DNA of 11,211 nt, taken from the NCBI GenBank assembly GCA_018665625.1, contig JABJCF010000164.1, forward strand, positions 1-11,211, read 5' to 3'. The notes under the pieces are model-generated. The model made no database searches and was not told where the DNA came from. It worked only from the letters and a program-made list of their open reading frames with translations. Source of the DNA: Nitrospina sp. (GTDB taxonomy: Bacteria > Nitrospinota > Nitrospinia > Nitrospinales > VA-1). The position numbers and the translations under genes were made by a program. Positions 5,815 to 11,211 of this stretch are shown here, in pieces (position 1 is the stretch's first letter; every line of letters starts with the position of its first letter).

Positions 5815-6104
5815 TATTCGCCTGCAAGATAGTCGCCAGCAGAAGACCCCGTCGAGTTTGTGCCTACACGAACCCAAAATCCTTTGGCTTCATATCCTGC
5901 CGGACAGTTTTTAAAGATTATAATTTCGCCTTCAACGTTTTGGACCTCAAGGTCTCCTGGCACACCCACAAAAATTACCCGGCATACTTTGGACAATTTA
6001 TCCACAGCATGTGGCGTAACGGTTTCCCAATGTATTGGAGGACTTTCGAGTCCTTGTTGGGAATATTTATCTTTCCAGCGGCTTGATTCTAATAACGAAT
6101 CCAT
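5814..6104 (-). CDS. Spike base protein, RcGTA Rcc01079 family
   Basis: A 96-residue protein. The C-terminal two-thirds matches the pattern of the phage/GTA spike base family: CRVIFVGVPGDLEVQN, then GEIIIFKNCPAGYEAKGFWVRV, then GTNSTGSSAGDYLAG. The typical family form is 'aiyvGgaGdv...dG..vtf..vpaG..lp.rv..V..tGTTAt'. In Rhodobacter capsulatus GTA this protein forms the base of head spikes that bind the recipient's capsule. The start at 6104 has AAGGA at good spacing. The stop overlaps the propeller ATG (TAATG), so the two are translationally coupled, which supports a joint spike. Assignment is from the motif pattern only. Confidence 0.75.
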   Translation of the reverse strand: MDSLLESSRWKDKYSQQGLESPPIHWETVTPHAVDKLSKVCRVIFVGVPGDLEVQNVEGEIIIFKNCPAGYEAKGFWVRVGTNSTGSSAGDYLAGE

Positions 6105-6137
6105 ATATTTTTCCTTAATAAATTTTTATCTGGTTTT

Positions 6138-7196
6138 TTATTCACTAATCCTTCGGTCTAACCGAATAATTTCATCACGAAGCTGAATGGAAAACTGGCG
6201 TTCTGTTAACCGCGAATTAAAATCACTGGGAACATTCAAAATAATATTTTCAACTTGAAAATACTCAATTTCCCTACCTCCTGTAAAATTATCCACTCCT
6301 GATTGATTAATATTATTTATTTGCAGGGGTCTAATATGTCTTTCTTTTCCAGGAATATTTATTCCGGGGTTAAGAGGTTGTGAAGGAATCCTTGGCGCAG
6401 AACTGATTCCAGCACTCGGTCCGATGAGACTTGAAAGAAAAAAACTTTTATTTAAAACACTGGCAAATGGATTAAGTCCACCTTGTCTTTGAACGGTGGG
6501 TTCTAAAGTGATAACTTTAGCTTCCGCAATACCAATTATCTCGGTTTCAAAATCCTTAAAGAATGTTTTGATTAATTCCTTAAGTTTTTCAAGTGCATCC
6601 AGCATTCCTTCTTCAAATTTTTTGAATAGAATAATGCCAGAAAGTCTTAAAGATTCACTTATCTCAACAGAGAGCCGGGAAAATTCTGCAAGTCCCTGGC
6701 CAAAAGATTCTGCCATGCTAGTCACTGCACTCAGGGTAAACAATAACAACCCATCAAATGCAACTTGCAATTTTTTACCGGGTTCTCCATTCAGCCAGAA
6801 CTCCAATGCCTGCGTAATATAATTATCAACGGCTAAACCATTTATATTAAAACTATTGCCGCTGATTATAGGTTCAATTGCGGTTGTAAAGGATTCCATA
6901 CCTGCAGAAGGTAAGAGGAGGTTTGAACTTTCTTCCGCAAGTATAGAACCCTGAACAACCTGGGGATTTTGTGCCTCATTCGCCACAAACCCCTGAATGC
7001 CATTAAAACTTTGGGAGTTTAGTCTGGATTGTTGCAATGTATCGATATTCGGTTGTTCTTTTATTTTTACCGGTAACGAACTTGCTAAACCTCCTGCATT
7101 CGTGCTGGTTTTTAAAACATCAAAAGCCTGAGTTGATAAATTATTAAGGCAATCTTGAAATCCCATAACAATTTTTGTCGATACATTTACAGGCAT
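6138..7196 (-). CDS. Tape-measure-like phage tail protein, copy C (divergent)
   Basis: A 352-residue member of the three-copy family and the most divergent. Shared features are the N-terminal MGFQDCLNNLSTQAF pattern (about 11-25), the core block with VDNYITQALEFWLNGEPGKKL and FDGLLLF, and the C-terminal SIQLRDEIIRLDRRIS. The long hydrophobic region and the IIHKDEAVL motif of copy A are missing. A frame from 7259 exists, but the ATG at 7196 has GGAG at ideal spacing and matches the N-terminus of the other copies. Its place shortly after the tail assembly chaperone is exactly where a tape-measure gene is expected. It could therefore be the ancestral tape measure, with A and B later additions. 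Confidence 0.65.
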   Translation of the reverse strand: MPVNVSTKIVMGFQDCLNNLSTQAFDVLKTSTNAGGLASSLPVKIKEQPNIDTLQQSRLNSQSFNGIQGFVANEAQNPQVVQGSILAEESSNLLLPSAGMESFTTAIEPIISGNSFNINGLAVDNYITQALEFWLNGEPGKKLQVAFDGLLLFTLSAVTSMAESFGQGLAEFSRLSVEISESLRLSGIILFKKFEEGMLDALEKLKELIKTFFKDFETEIIGIAEAKVITLEPTVQRQGGLNPFASVLNKSFFLSSLIGPSAGISSAPRIPSQPLNPGINIPGKERHIRPLQINNINQSGVDNFTGGREIEYFQVENIILNVPSDFNSRLTERQFSIQLRDEIIRLDRRISE

Positions 7197-7209
7197 AAAA
7201 AACTCCGCA

Positions 7210-7401
7210 TTAATAATTTTTCTGATCGAAATTTTCCCGGAACATATTAATGTGCTCAATCTGCCTGACTAATTTGTCTAGATAAGGTTCTTCCCATTCA
7301 TCCATAATTTCGGGATAAGACATAAAGAAACGAATGTCTTTCAAAGCCTTTTTATTCCATTGCAAACTCTCTGTTTCAATAAAATCAGTTGTTTTACACA
7401 T
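7210..7401 (-). CDS. Small hypothetical protein between chaperone and tape measure
   Basis: A 63-residue acidic and aromatic protein (MSYPEIMDEWEEPYLDKL in the middle), not recognised. The ATG at 7401 has a perfect GGAGGT five bases upstream; an upstream TTG at 7413 would put that site inside the gene. It ends 13 bases before the start of copy C. No membrane segment or motif is seen. Its position suggests a small tail assembly factor, but this is only context. Confidence 0.65.
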   Translation of the reverse strand: MCKTTDFIETESLQWNKKALKDIRFFMSYPEIMDEWEEPYLDKLVRQIEHINMFRENFDQKNY

Positions 7402-7455
7402 AACTACCTCCAATGAATTAGGGTGTTGGACTTAAATTTATTGGTTTTTTAAAAA

Positions 7456-8144
7456 TTAATTTACTAAAGAATCGCTTTGATTTTCCTGCCATTGGCGCAA
7501 GAGAGCCAAGCCTTTCCAGGTGAGAGGGGAAAGGTTATCCTGTTCAAACAAGTATCCGCCTTTTTGAATAGTCAGCAGAAACTCAAGCCATTTAACCCAT
7601 TCGTTGAAGCCAACGGGATATTTTTTAATGATTTTATGTGCGGGATGATTTTGAATATTCCATTCCGGGTTATCCGTTTCACCTTCAACCTTTTCAAGAA
7701 ACTTTTGATACTCTACCTCCAGCCCGGAAACATTTTCCTGGAGATAGCCAATTAGTTTTTTAGGACATTGCTTTCAAGCTGAGCCGCCTGTTGCTCCAAC
7801 TTTATAGCGGTAGCAATTTTCCAGGAAGCGTCAATAAACTCTTTCCAATTAGGAACCTGTGATGTCAGTTGTTTTTGTTCATTTGTTTTCGGATCGTTGA
7901 AAAGGATTTCCTCTTTTCTCCCATCCTCATCTTCAGCTCGAATATCTACTAGCAATTGATCAACAAAATGCACCCGAGCGGTCATGGACTTGTCATTCAC
8001 CTCTCCGGTGTGCTTAAACGAAAACCGTTGTTCCATGAAGTTGGCAAATTCGTTCATCGTATACTGCCGCAAAACCAGGCTGATTTTGTATCCATCAACA
8101 GCAACGTTAACGATACGTTCCTTTGGGTTTACCAATAGACTCAT
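7456..8144 (-). CDS. Tail assembly chaperone, -1 frameshift fusion product (GT-like)
   Basis: The long form of the tail chaperone: 130 residues in the first frame, then 99 more (LIGYLQENVSG to SDSLVN) after a -1 shift at 7755-7761, about 229 in all. The second frame is open only from a stop just upstream of the slip site. It has no ATG or GTG start near its beginning, so it can hardly be made except by frameshifting. In lambda-like phages the equivalent gpG and gpGT wrap the tape measure and recruit tail-tube subunits. The T-like part is rich in Trp and Leu (NEWVKWLEFL, SPLTWKGLALLRQW). Gene order (chaperone then tape measure) agrees. Confidence 0.85.
7714..7761 (-). promoter_or_regulatory. 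Programmed -1 frameshift signal: slippery A AAA AAC plus hairpin
   Basis: On the minus strand, frame-zero codons CTA AAA AAC TAA contain the canonical heptamer A AAA AAC (7761-7755), with the zero-frame stop immediately after. After an 8-base spacer, UAUCUCCA (7746-7739) pairs with UGGAGGUA (7721-7714), including one G-U pair. Nested inside, GGAAA pairs with UUUCC around an AUG loop, leaving a GGGC bulge. Together that is 13 base pairs. Heptamer, spacing, stem and an open -1 frame of 99 codons are all present. Confidence 0.9.
7752..8144 (-). CDS. Tail assembly chaperone, short form (G-like)
   Basis: A 130-residue product of the unshifted frame. The N-terminal beta-rich part (IVNVAVDGYKISLVLRQYT) resembles the 'feV-G..f.LR.lt' opening of tail assembly chaperones, followed by NEFANFMEQRF and a helical C-terminus (WKEFIDASWKIATAIKLEQQ). 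I chose the ATG at 8144 because GGGAGG lies about 8 bases before it; the longer frame to 8207 adds 21 residues without a ribosome site. The family call rests mainly on the frameshift signal at its 3' end and on gene order. It starts 67 bases after the terminase stop, with no portal or capsid genes between. Confidence 0.8.
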   Translation of the reverse strand: MSLLVNPKERIVNVAVDGYKISLVLRQYTMNEFANFMEQRFSFKHTGEVNDKSMTARVHFVDQLLVDIRAEDEDGRKEEILFNDPKTNEQKQLTSQVPNWKEFIDASWKIATAIKLEQQAAQLESNVLKN

Positions 8145-8211
8145 AAACAATCCCTCCCTGTCTATAATTTGAAAAGTTTTAATAATTAATAAATGATCAA
8201 AATTCATATAT

Positions 8212-9798
8212 TCAAACTACTCGCCGAATGCGCGGTCCAGAAAAGCCACAGTCGATCAAATTGAATAACATTTCCAAAGCATCCGGTCCGTCATCGTGAC
8301 TGGCTTTAGGAAAATATTTTAATTGTTCCAAAAGTAAGGTCTGGTTTTTTCTAAACCGAATAAGCCCATTTTTAATATGAGGTTGCAACTTTGATATCCG
8401 TAATGTTTTATCGCTTATGGGTCGCACTCCCTCTACGGGTGGGTATAGTTTTCTTTTAGTACCTTCTTTCAAAACTTGATCTTTAAATAATTGTTGAAAC
8501 TGGACCTCTTCAATGACGATTCTTTCAAATCGATACTGTTTATGAAATTCAAACAGCATTTCCATAATTGAATCAGGATGACGTTTTTGAATATCGGCTT
8601 GAATGATATCTATGATTCCATCTGGGTTTACACAACCAACTAAAATCGCGGAGGGATCGGATTTATTGGATACAGAACCCATCGAAGGATCGATGGCACA
8701 ATAGAATCGGGAATCCTCGTTTACATAAATAGGTTCTGGAATAAACCGGAACCAATCTTCCTGAAAAAGACAATCATCTGGGTTCACCGGCTCATTTTGT
8801 TTTTCAGAATCGAAGTATGCCGGCCCATCTGAAACGCGCATGGTCATCAGATAATAATAAGGTTCTGCTTCAGGCCACAAAACCTGAGTTCCCCTTAACA
8901 TTTCCTTTTGATTTTTTTTATAAAACCTTTCGGCTTTTTTTTCCGCATCCAGTCTGCGCGAAGTGAAAAGTGATTCCCATTTTTCCCAAAGTTTGGAGGA
9001 AGACCATTTAATAACTGCTTTCCATTTTTTTCCTTGCCACCCGGGTCGCACCAGCAACCTGGAAAGTAAAGAATCGTAATGAAGCACTGTTCCAACAACA
9101 ATGTATACCGTGTAGCGCCCTCCTATTTTCATCACCGCTTTAAAAAACCATTTCCGGTCTTTTTCCCGTTGATCGGGTGAATCTATATTTTCATCATCTT
9201 CCAGGTCATCGCAGATAACCAGATCGGGCCTTCGGTTTCCATGACGGGCCCCTCTCAAGCGTTTTCTTTTTCCCCAACAACGAACAGCAATACCATTACC
9301 CGTAATAAGTTTCGCCGCCTTCCACGTTCGTCCCGACCCGCAAGCATCAGGAAAGTCTTCAATTAACCTATCGTTTGCTTCCAGTTCTGTTTTGATTTGT
9401 TCAAGAAATTCTTCTGCCTGATCCGATGTATCTGAAATGATAACAATAAATTTTTTTCGTGAACCGACTATGCACCAAAGTGGCAAAATCAATGATGTGA
9501 GTGTAGACTTTGCATTTCCGCGCGGGGCAGCCATCGCTGCTTTATTTCCCTTTCCTGATAATTCAGAGTCCAATATATGTTCCTGAAAACGAAGGAACAT
9601 TTCCTTATGCATGGAAGAACAATTTTCAATGAGGTGATGTGGAAAATAATGCCTCGCAAAAAACTTCAGATCATTCAGGGCTTTTTCTTTATGTCTTTCT
9701 TTTTGTTCCGAGCTTCTTTTTCCAAAGGGTTTGAGGCTGTCTTTAATTCTTTTTTCAGTTGTCCGTCTGGTTTTTCTATTTCCTGGTAATTCCGCCAT
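8212..9798 (-). CDS. terL: Phage terminase large subunit
   Basis: A DNA-packaging motor of 528 residues with both expected domains. ATPase: Walker A APRGNAKST (91-99), Walker B DLVICDDLED (192-201), and a coupling motif GTVLHYDSLLSRLL (236-249). RNase H-like nuclease: CAIDPS with D370, IVIEEV with E430, and HDDGPDALE with D502, D503 and D506, so the acidic catalytic set is intact. The C-terminal domain is of the psiM2 ORF9 / gp17-like type. The Lys/Arg-rich first 40 residues overlap the upstream gene by 124 bases. No good Shine-Dalgarno sits at the ATG at 9798, but no later ATG or GTG fits better, since Met63 would remove conserved residues. The enzyme looks functional. Confidence 0.95.
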   Translation of the reverse strand: MAELPGNRKTRRTTEKRIKDSLKPFGKRSSEQKERHKEKALNDLKFFARHYFPHHLIENCSSMHKEMFLRFQEHILDSELSGKGNKAAMAAPRGNAKSTLTSLILPLWCIVGSRKKFIVIISDTSDQAEEFLEQIKTELEANDRLIEDFPDACGSGRTWKAAKLITGNGIAVRCWGKRKRLRGARHGNRRPDLVICDDLEDDENIDSPDQREKDRKWFFKAVMKIGGRYTVYIVVGTVLHYDSLLSRLLVRPGWQGKKWKAVIKWSSSKLWEKWESLFTSRRLDAEKKAERFYKKNQKEMLRGTQVLWPEAEPYYYLMTMRVSDGPAYFDSEKQNEPVNPDDCLFQEDWFRFIPEPIYVNEDSRFYCAIDPSMGSVSNKSDPSAILVGCVNPDGIIDIIQADIQKRHPDSIMEMLFEFHKQYRFERIVIEEVQFQQLFKDQVLKEGTKRKLYPPVEGVRPISDKTLRISKLQPHIKNGLIRFRKNQTLLLEQLKYFPKASHDDGPDALEMLFNLIDCGFSGPRIRRVV

Positions 9799-10133
9799 TG
9801 TTGTATTACTTTTCCCTCAATTTCTTCAACATGATCACCAATAAAATGTGCTGCTGATATTTCATTATTTTCTGCTAAATAAATTGCAATTACCTGTAGG
9901 GCTTCTGATAGCAGGCGTGATGGATCTATCTTTTCAGTTTGTATTCTTAGTTTTAGTGCATCACTTATTTTTCCGGTATAGGCACAATAAACACGATGAT
10001 TTTTTAAATCGTCGGGAGACTGTTTGATAAGCCCATGCACAATTTCTTTATTTTTTCCCAGTTCTTTGATTAACTTTGATAATTCTTGCAAACTGATTGA
10101 AATAGCTTCAGGCGATATTTTGGTCTCCTGCAT
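9675..10133 (-). CDS. Hypothetical protein in small-terminase position
   Basis: A 152-residue helical, soluble protein, not recognised by motif. It lies directly before the large terminase and overlaps its start by 124 bases in another frame. The last 45 residues are a Lys-rich tail (KKELKTASNPLEKEARNKKK). The ATG at 10133 has AGGAG at 8 bases and overlaps the end of the upstream gene by 26 bases. Position, size, helical content and basic tail suit a small terminase subunit, but I see no clear helix-turn-helix. The call is by context only. Confidence 0.6.
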   Translation of the reverse strand: MQETKISPEAISISLQELSKLIKELGKNKEIVHGLIKQSPDDLKNHRVYCAYTGKISDALKLRIQTEKIDPSRLLSEALQVIAIYLAENNEISAAHFIGDHVEEIEGKVIQQWRNYQEIEKPDGQLKKELKTASNPLEKEARNKKKDIKKKP

Positions 10134-10461
10134 TCAATGCTCCTACAATCTGGTTTACTGACTTATTCAGCTCGTTTAGTTGTTTAAAAATCCTTGTGAT
10201 AAGTCCTTCAGTTTTTCCAACAGCAATATAGAAAACTTTTTTATCAACATATTGTTCAAAAATATATTTCTGGTCATCTTGTCTTGTTCGTTCTAGTTCC
10301 CGAATAATATTTTCAATATCTTCCAGGCTTTGTCTAAATTCGCTTAATCTTCTGTTATTTTCGCTAATCATCCAGCGAACAAACCAGCTGACCGTTCCAA
10401 GAGTCAGCAGGATAAAAAAAGATATCCAGGGGGTTAATGTTTTAAACAGTTCTAAAGTCAT
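10108..10461 (-). CDS. Membrane-anchored coiled-coil phage protein
   Basis: A 117-residue protein with one N-terminal membrane helix (about 10-30, ISFFILLTLGTVSWFVRWM). A charged heptad-like helix follows (SENNRRLSEFRQSLEDIENIIRELERT), then a second helical segment. The layout recalls the DUF2730-type proteins found between lysis and terminase genes in Mu-like phages, and also lysis accessory proteins. This is resemblance of layout, not an identified family. The start at 10461 has only a weak ribosome site. The gene overlaps the next one by 26 bases, pointing to one operon with the holin-like and terminase genes. Confidence 0.65.
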   Translation of the reverse strand: MTLELFKTLTPWISFFILLTLGTVSWFVRWMISENNRRLSEFRQSLEDIENIIRELERTRQDDQKYIFEQYVDKKVFYIAVGKTEGLITRIFKQLNELNKSVNQIVGALNAGDQNIA

Positions 10462-10495
10462 ATAAATATTCTAAAAGATTGAAAAAATTATCTGT

Positions 10496-10729
10496 CTAAC
10501 TTGCGTGAGGAAAATTTATTTTTTTAACTACTTCAAAAATTGCATCTTGCTGGCTTTGTTTTATACCGGCCCTTAATGTGGAAAGCCCCATTGCCTCTAG
10601 TAAAAGGTTCATTGAATCGCTGGAAAAAAATTCGTTTAAGGAAATATCTCCAAAAATTAGATTAAAAAAAGACACAAGAAACATTAAAGTGGAGACGATG
10701 TAAGTTTTTTTCCCTTTTAACCAATTCAT
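10496..10729 (-). CDS. Holin-like small membrane protein
   Basis: A 77-residue protein starting MNWLKGKKTYIVSTLMFLVS, with a hydrophobic helix at about 10-28, an acidic central part, then a helix with EAMGLSTLRAGIKQSQQDA. The 'W-KGKKTYI' start and the 'GL-TLRAGI' end form a pattern I recognise from many small phage lysis-region proteins usually annotated as holin-like or unknown. The frame extends upstream to 10816, but that part runs through a palindromic repeat; the ATG at 10729 has AGG nearby and gives the usual family start. No endolysin is present in the window. Confidence 0.7.
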   Translation of the reverse strand: MNWLKGKKTYIVSTLMFLVSFFNLIFGDISLNEFFSSDSMNLLLEAMGLSTLRAGIKQSQQDAIFEVVKKINFPHAS

Positions 10730-10764
10730 AAAAATACCTAATAAAATTTGTTTATAAGAAGGGC

Positions 10765-10785
10765 GGGCCGGAAATTTTCCGGCCC
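10765..10785. repeat. 21-base G/C palindrome
   Basis: GGGCCGGAAA-T-TTTCCGGCCC is a perfect 10-bp inverted repeat around a single base, in otherwise AT-rich DNA, 36 bases upstream of the holin-like start. With no loop of normal size and no T-tract it is a poor terminator. It may be a dispersed repeat or a protein-binding dyad for the operon start. Confidence 0.6.
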
Positions 10786-10816
10786 TACTGAGGCAGGATT
10801 CAAAACCTTTGCGCAA

Positions 10817-11198
10817 AAGATTGGAGGGATAAGTCGCAAAAATGGGCTTCTTTTTTTATTGAGTCATAAAACCATCTTGAAAGTTGACTCTCGCTCTGTT
10901 CAACCAGGAATAATTAAGCATCCCCTTACTATATGTAGACCGAAGGAACCTATAAATTTCCTAAGCTGTTGGAAAATGGAGGTTTTTTATCGAAAAAAGG
11001 GAAGTAGTGGATAAAAATTATTTTGAAAATGGGAAAAGAGAAAAAGTTTAAAAAATCTTTGCCCAAAAACTTTTGTTAATACACGGGTTGAGTGATTTGC
11101 GTTTTTAAAAAGGTTTTTGATGTTGCATTTATACCTCTTGTTTTATATATTGACGCCTTATTTCCCCCCTGAAACCGATTTATTGATTCCAATTATTT
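10817..11198. other. Intergenic region at the right end of the operon
   Basis: AT-rich, with no supportable gene on either strand. It contains a promoter-like pair at 11123-11151 pointing right and a 6-bp dyad GAGTCA/TGACTC (10861-10890) that may be chance. It marks the divergence between the minus-strand structural operon and whatever lies to the right. I found no convincing minus-strand promoter for the operon here. Confidence 0.5.
11123..11151 (+). promoter_or_regulatory. Sigma70-like promoter TTGCAT-17-TATATT
   Basis: The -35 element TTGCAT (11123-11128) matches consensus at four positions, and the -10 element TATATT (11146-11151) at five, with an ideal 17-base spacer. It points to the possible start codon at 11199, leaving a leader of about 40 bases. 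Confidence 0.55.
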
Positions 11199-11211
11199 AT
11201 GGAAGCCAAAG
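11199..11211 (+). CDS. Possible gene start, cut by window edge
   Basis: An ATG followed by three complete codons (MEAK) and one base lies downstream of the promoter-like pair at 11123. There is no Shine-Dalgarno. Too little is visible to identify it. Confidence 0.2.

Noticed and set aside
5815..5877. N-terminal extension of the propeller gene
   Set aside because: It lies wholly inside the spike base gene in another frame; the TAATG overlap with a nearby AGG gives a better start at 5814.
7197..7259. N-terminal extension of tape-measure copy C
   Set aside because: It overlaps the 63-residue gene, and family alignment plus GGAG place the start at 7196.
7477..7755. A 92-codon plus-strand frame after the tail chaperone
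   Set aside because: It is antisense to the frameshifted second half of the chaperone, which has much stronger support (slip site, hairpin, open frame).
10765..10815. A tRNA-like T-arm ('GGTTTTGAATCC' on the minus strand) and possible attachment site
   Set aside because: The loop is 8 bases, the stem pairs only at two positions, and no anticodon or acceptor arms could be folded around it.
10861..10890. Dyad GAGTCA ... TGACTC
   Set aside because: Six-base arms 18 bases apart are expected by chance in a window of this size, and no promoter element overlaps them.
10748..11014. An 88-codon plus-strand frame in the right-hand intergenic region
   Set aside because: It starts in the G/C palindrome and has no ribosome site, recognisable domain or neighbour logic; the composition looks random.
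1..11211. CRISPR array, rRNA or intact tRNA genes, integrase, toxin-antitoxin pair
   Set aside because: I looked for these on both strands. There are no regularly spaced repeats, no tRNA fold, and no recombinase or toxin motifs in any supported frame.

Overview
The window is part of a prophage or prophage remnant in a bacterial chromosome. It encodes structural and packaging genes of a tailed, HK97-type phage or a related gene transfer agent. The DNA is AT-rich. Most minus-strand genes have Shine-Dalgarno sites (GGAG, AGGAG, GGGAGG type), which fits a Gram-negative host. The species cannot be named. The G/C-run repeats and the 'ACCACAGATGGACACAGAT' type repeat at 1760-1935 resemble dispersed chromosomal repeats known from several environmental lineages, but that is only a hint.

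Almost everything is read on the minus strand, from high to low coordinates. At the right are a short holin-like membrane protein (10729-10496), a membrane-anchored coiled-coil protein (10461-10108), a soluble protein in the small-terminase position (10133-9675) and the large terminase (9798-8212). The tail module follows: a tail assembly chaperone with a textbook -1 frameshift signal (8144-7752, extended to 7456), a 63-residue protein (7401-7210), tape-measure-like protein C (7196-6138), a spike base protein of the RcGTA Rcc01079 type (6104-5814) and a five-bladed beta-propeller protein coupled to it (5814-5029). Next come tape-measure-like copy B, truncated (4900-4034), and copy A, full length (3279-2020). 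Then come a 337-base gap full of dispersed repeats, the portal (1682-504) and the prohead protease (487 to beyond the left edge).

A small plus-strand cassette interrupts this operon: three tandem zinc-ribbon plus membrane-helix mini-genes (3355-4001). They have their own extended -10 promoter and lack Shine-Dalgarno sites, so they look like a phage 'moron'. A second copy of the promoter and the first 19 codons lies at 4926-5027 beside tape-measure copy B. The unit 'tape-measure-like gene diverging from zinc-ribbon gene' has therefore been duplicated and then broken. Copies A and B share a gapless 224-base block at about 94 % identity, while their other parts have diverged strongly.

The main points to follow up are: (1) the A AAA AAC slippery site with a 13-bp bulged hairpin at 7714-7761, which joins two tail chaperone frames; (2) a second possible -1 frameshift in an A8 run (3930-3937), which restores the lost membrane helix of the third zinc-ribbon protein; (3) the family of three tape-measure-like paralogues linked to zinc-ribbon morons; and (4) a non-canonical gene order, with tail and spike genes between terminase and portal.

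The 382 bases from 10817 to 11198 have no gene I can support. They hold a good sigma70-like promoter pointing right, towards a possible gene starting at 11199.
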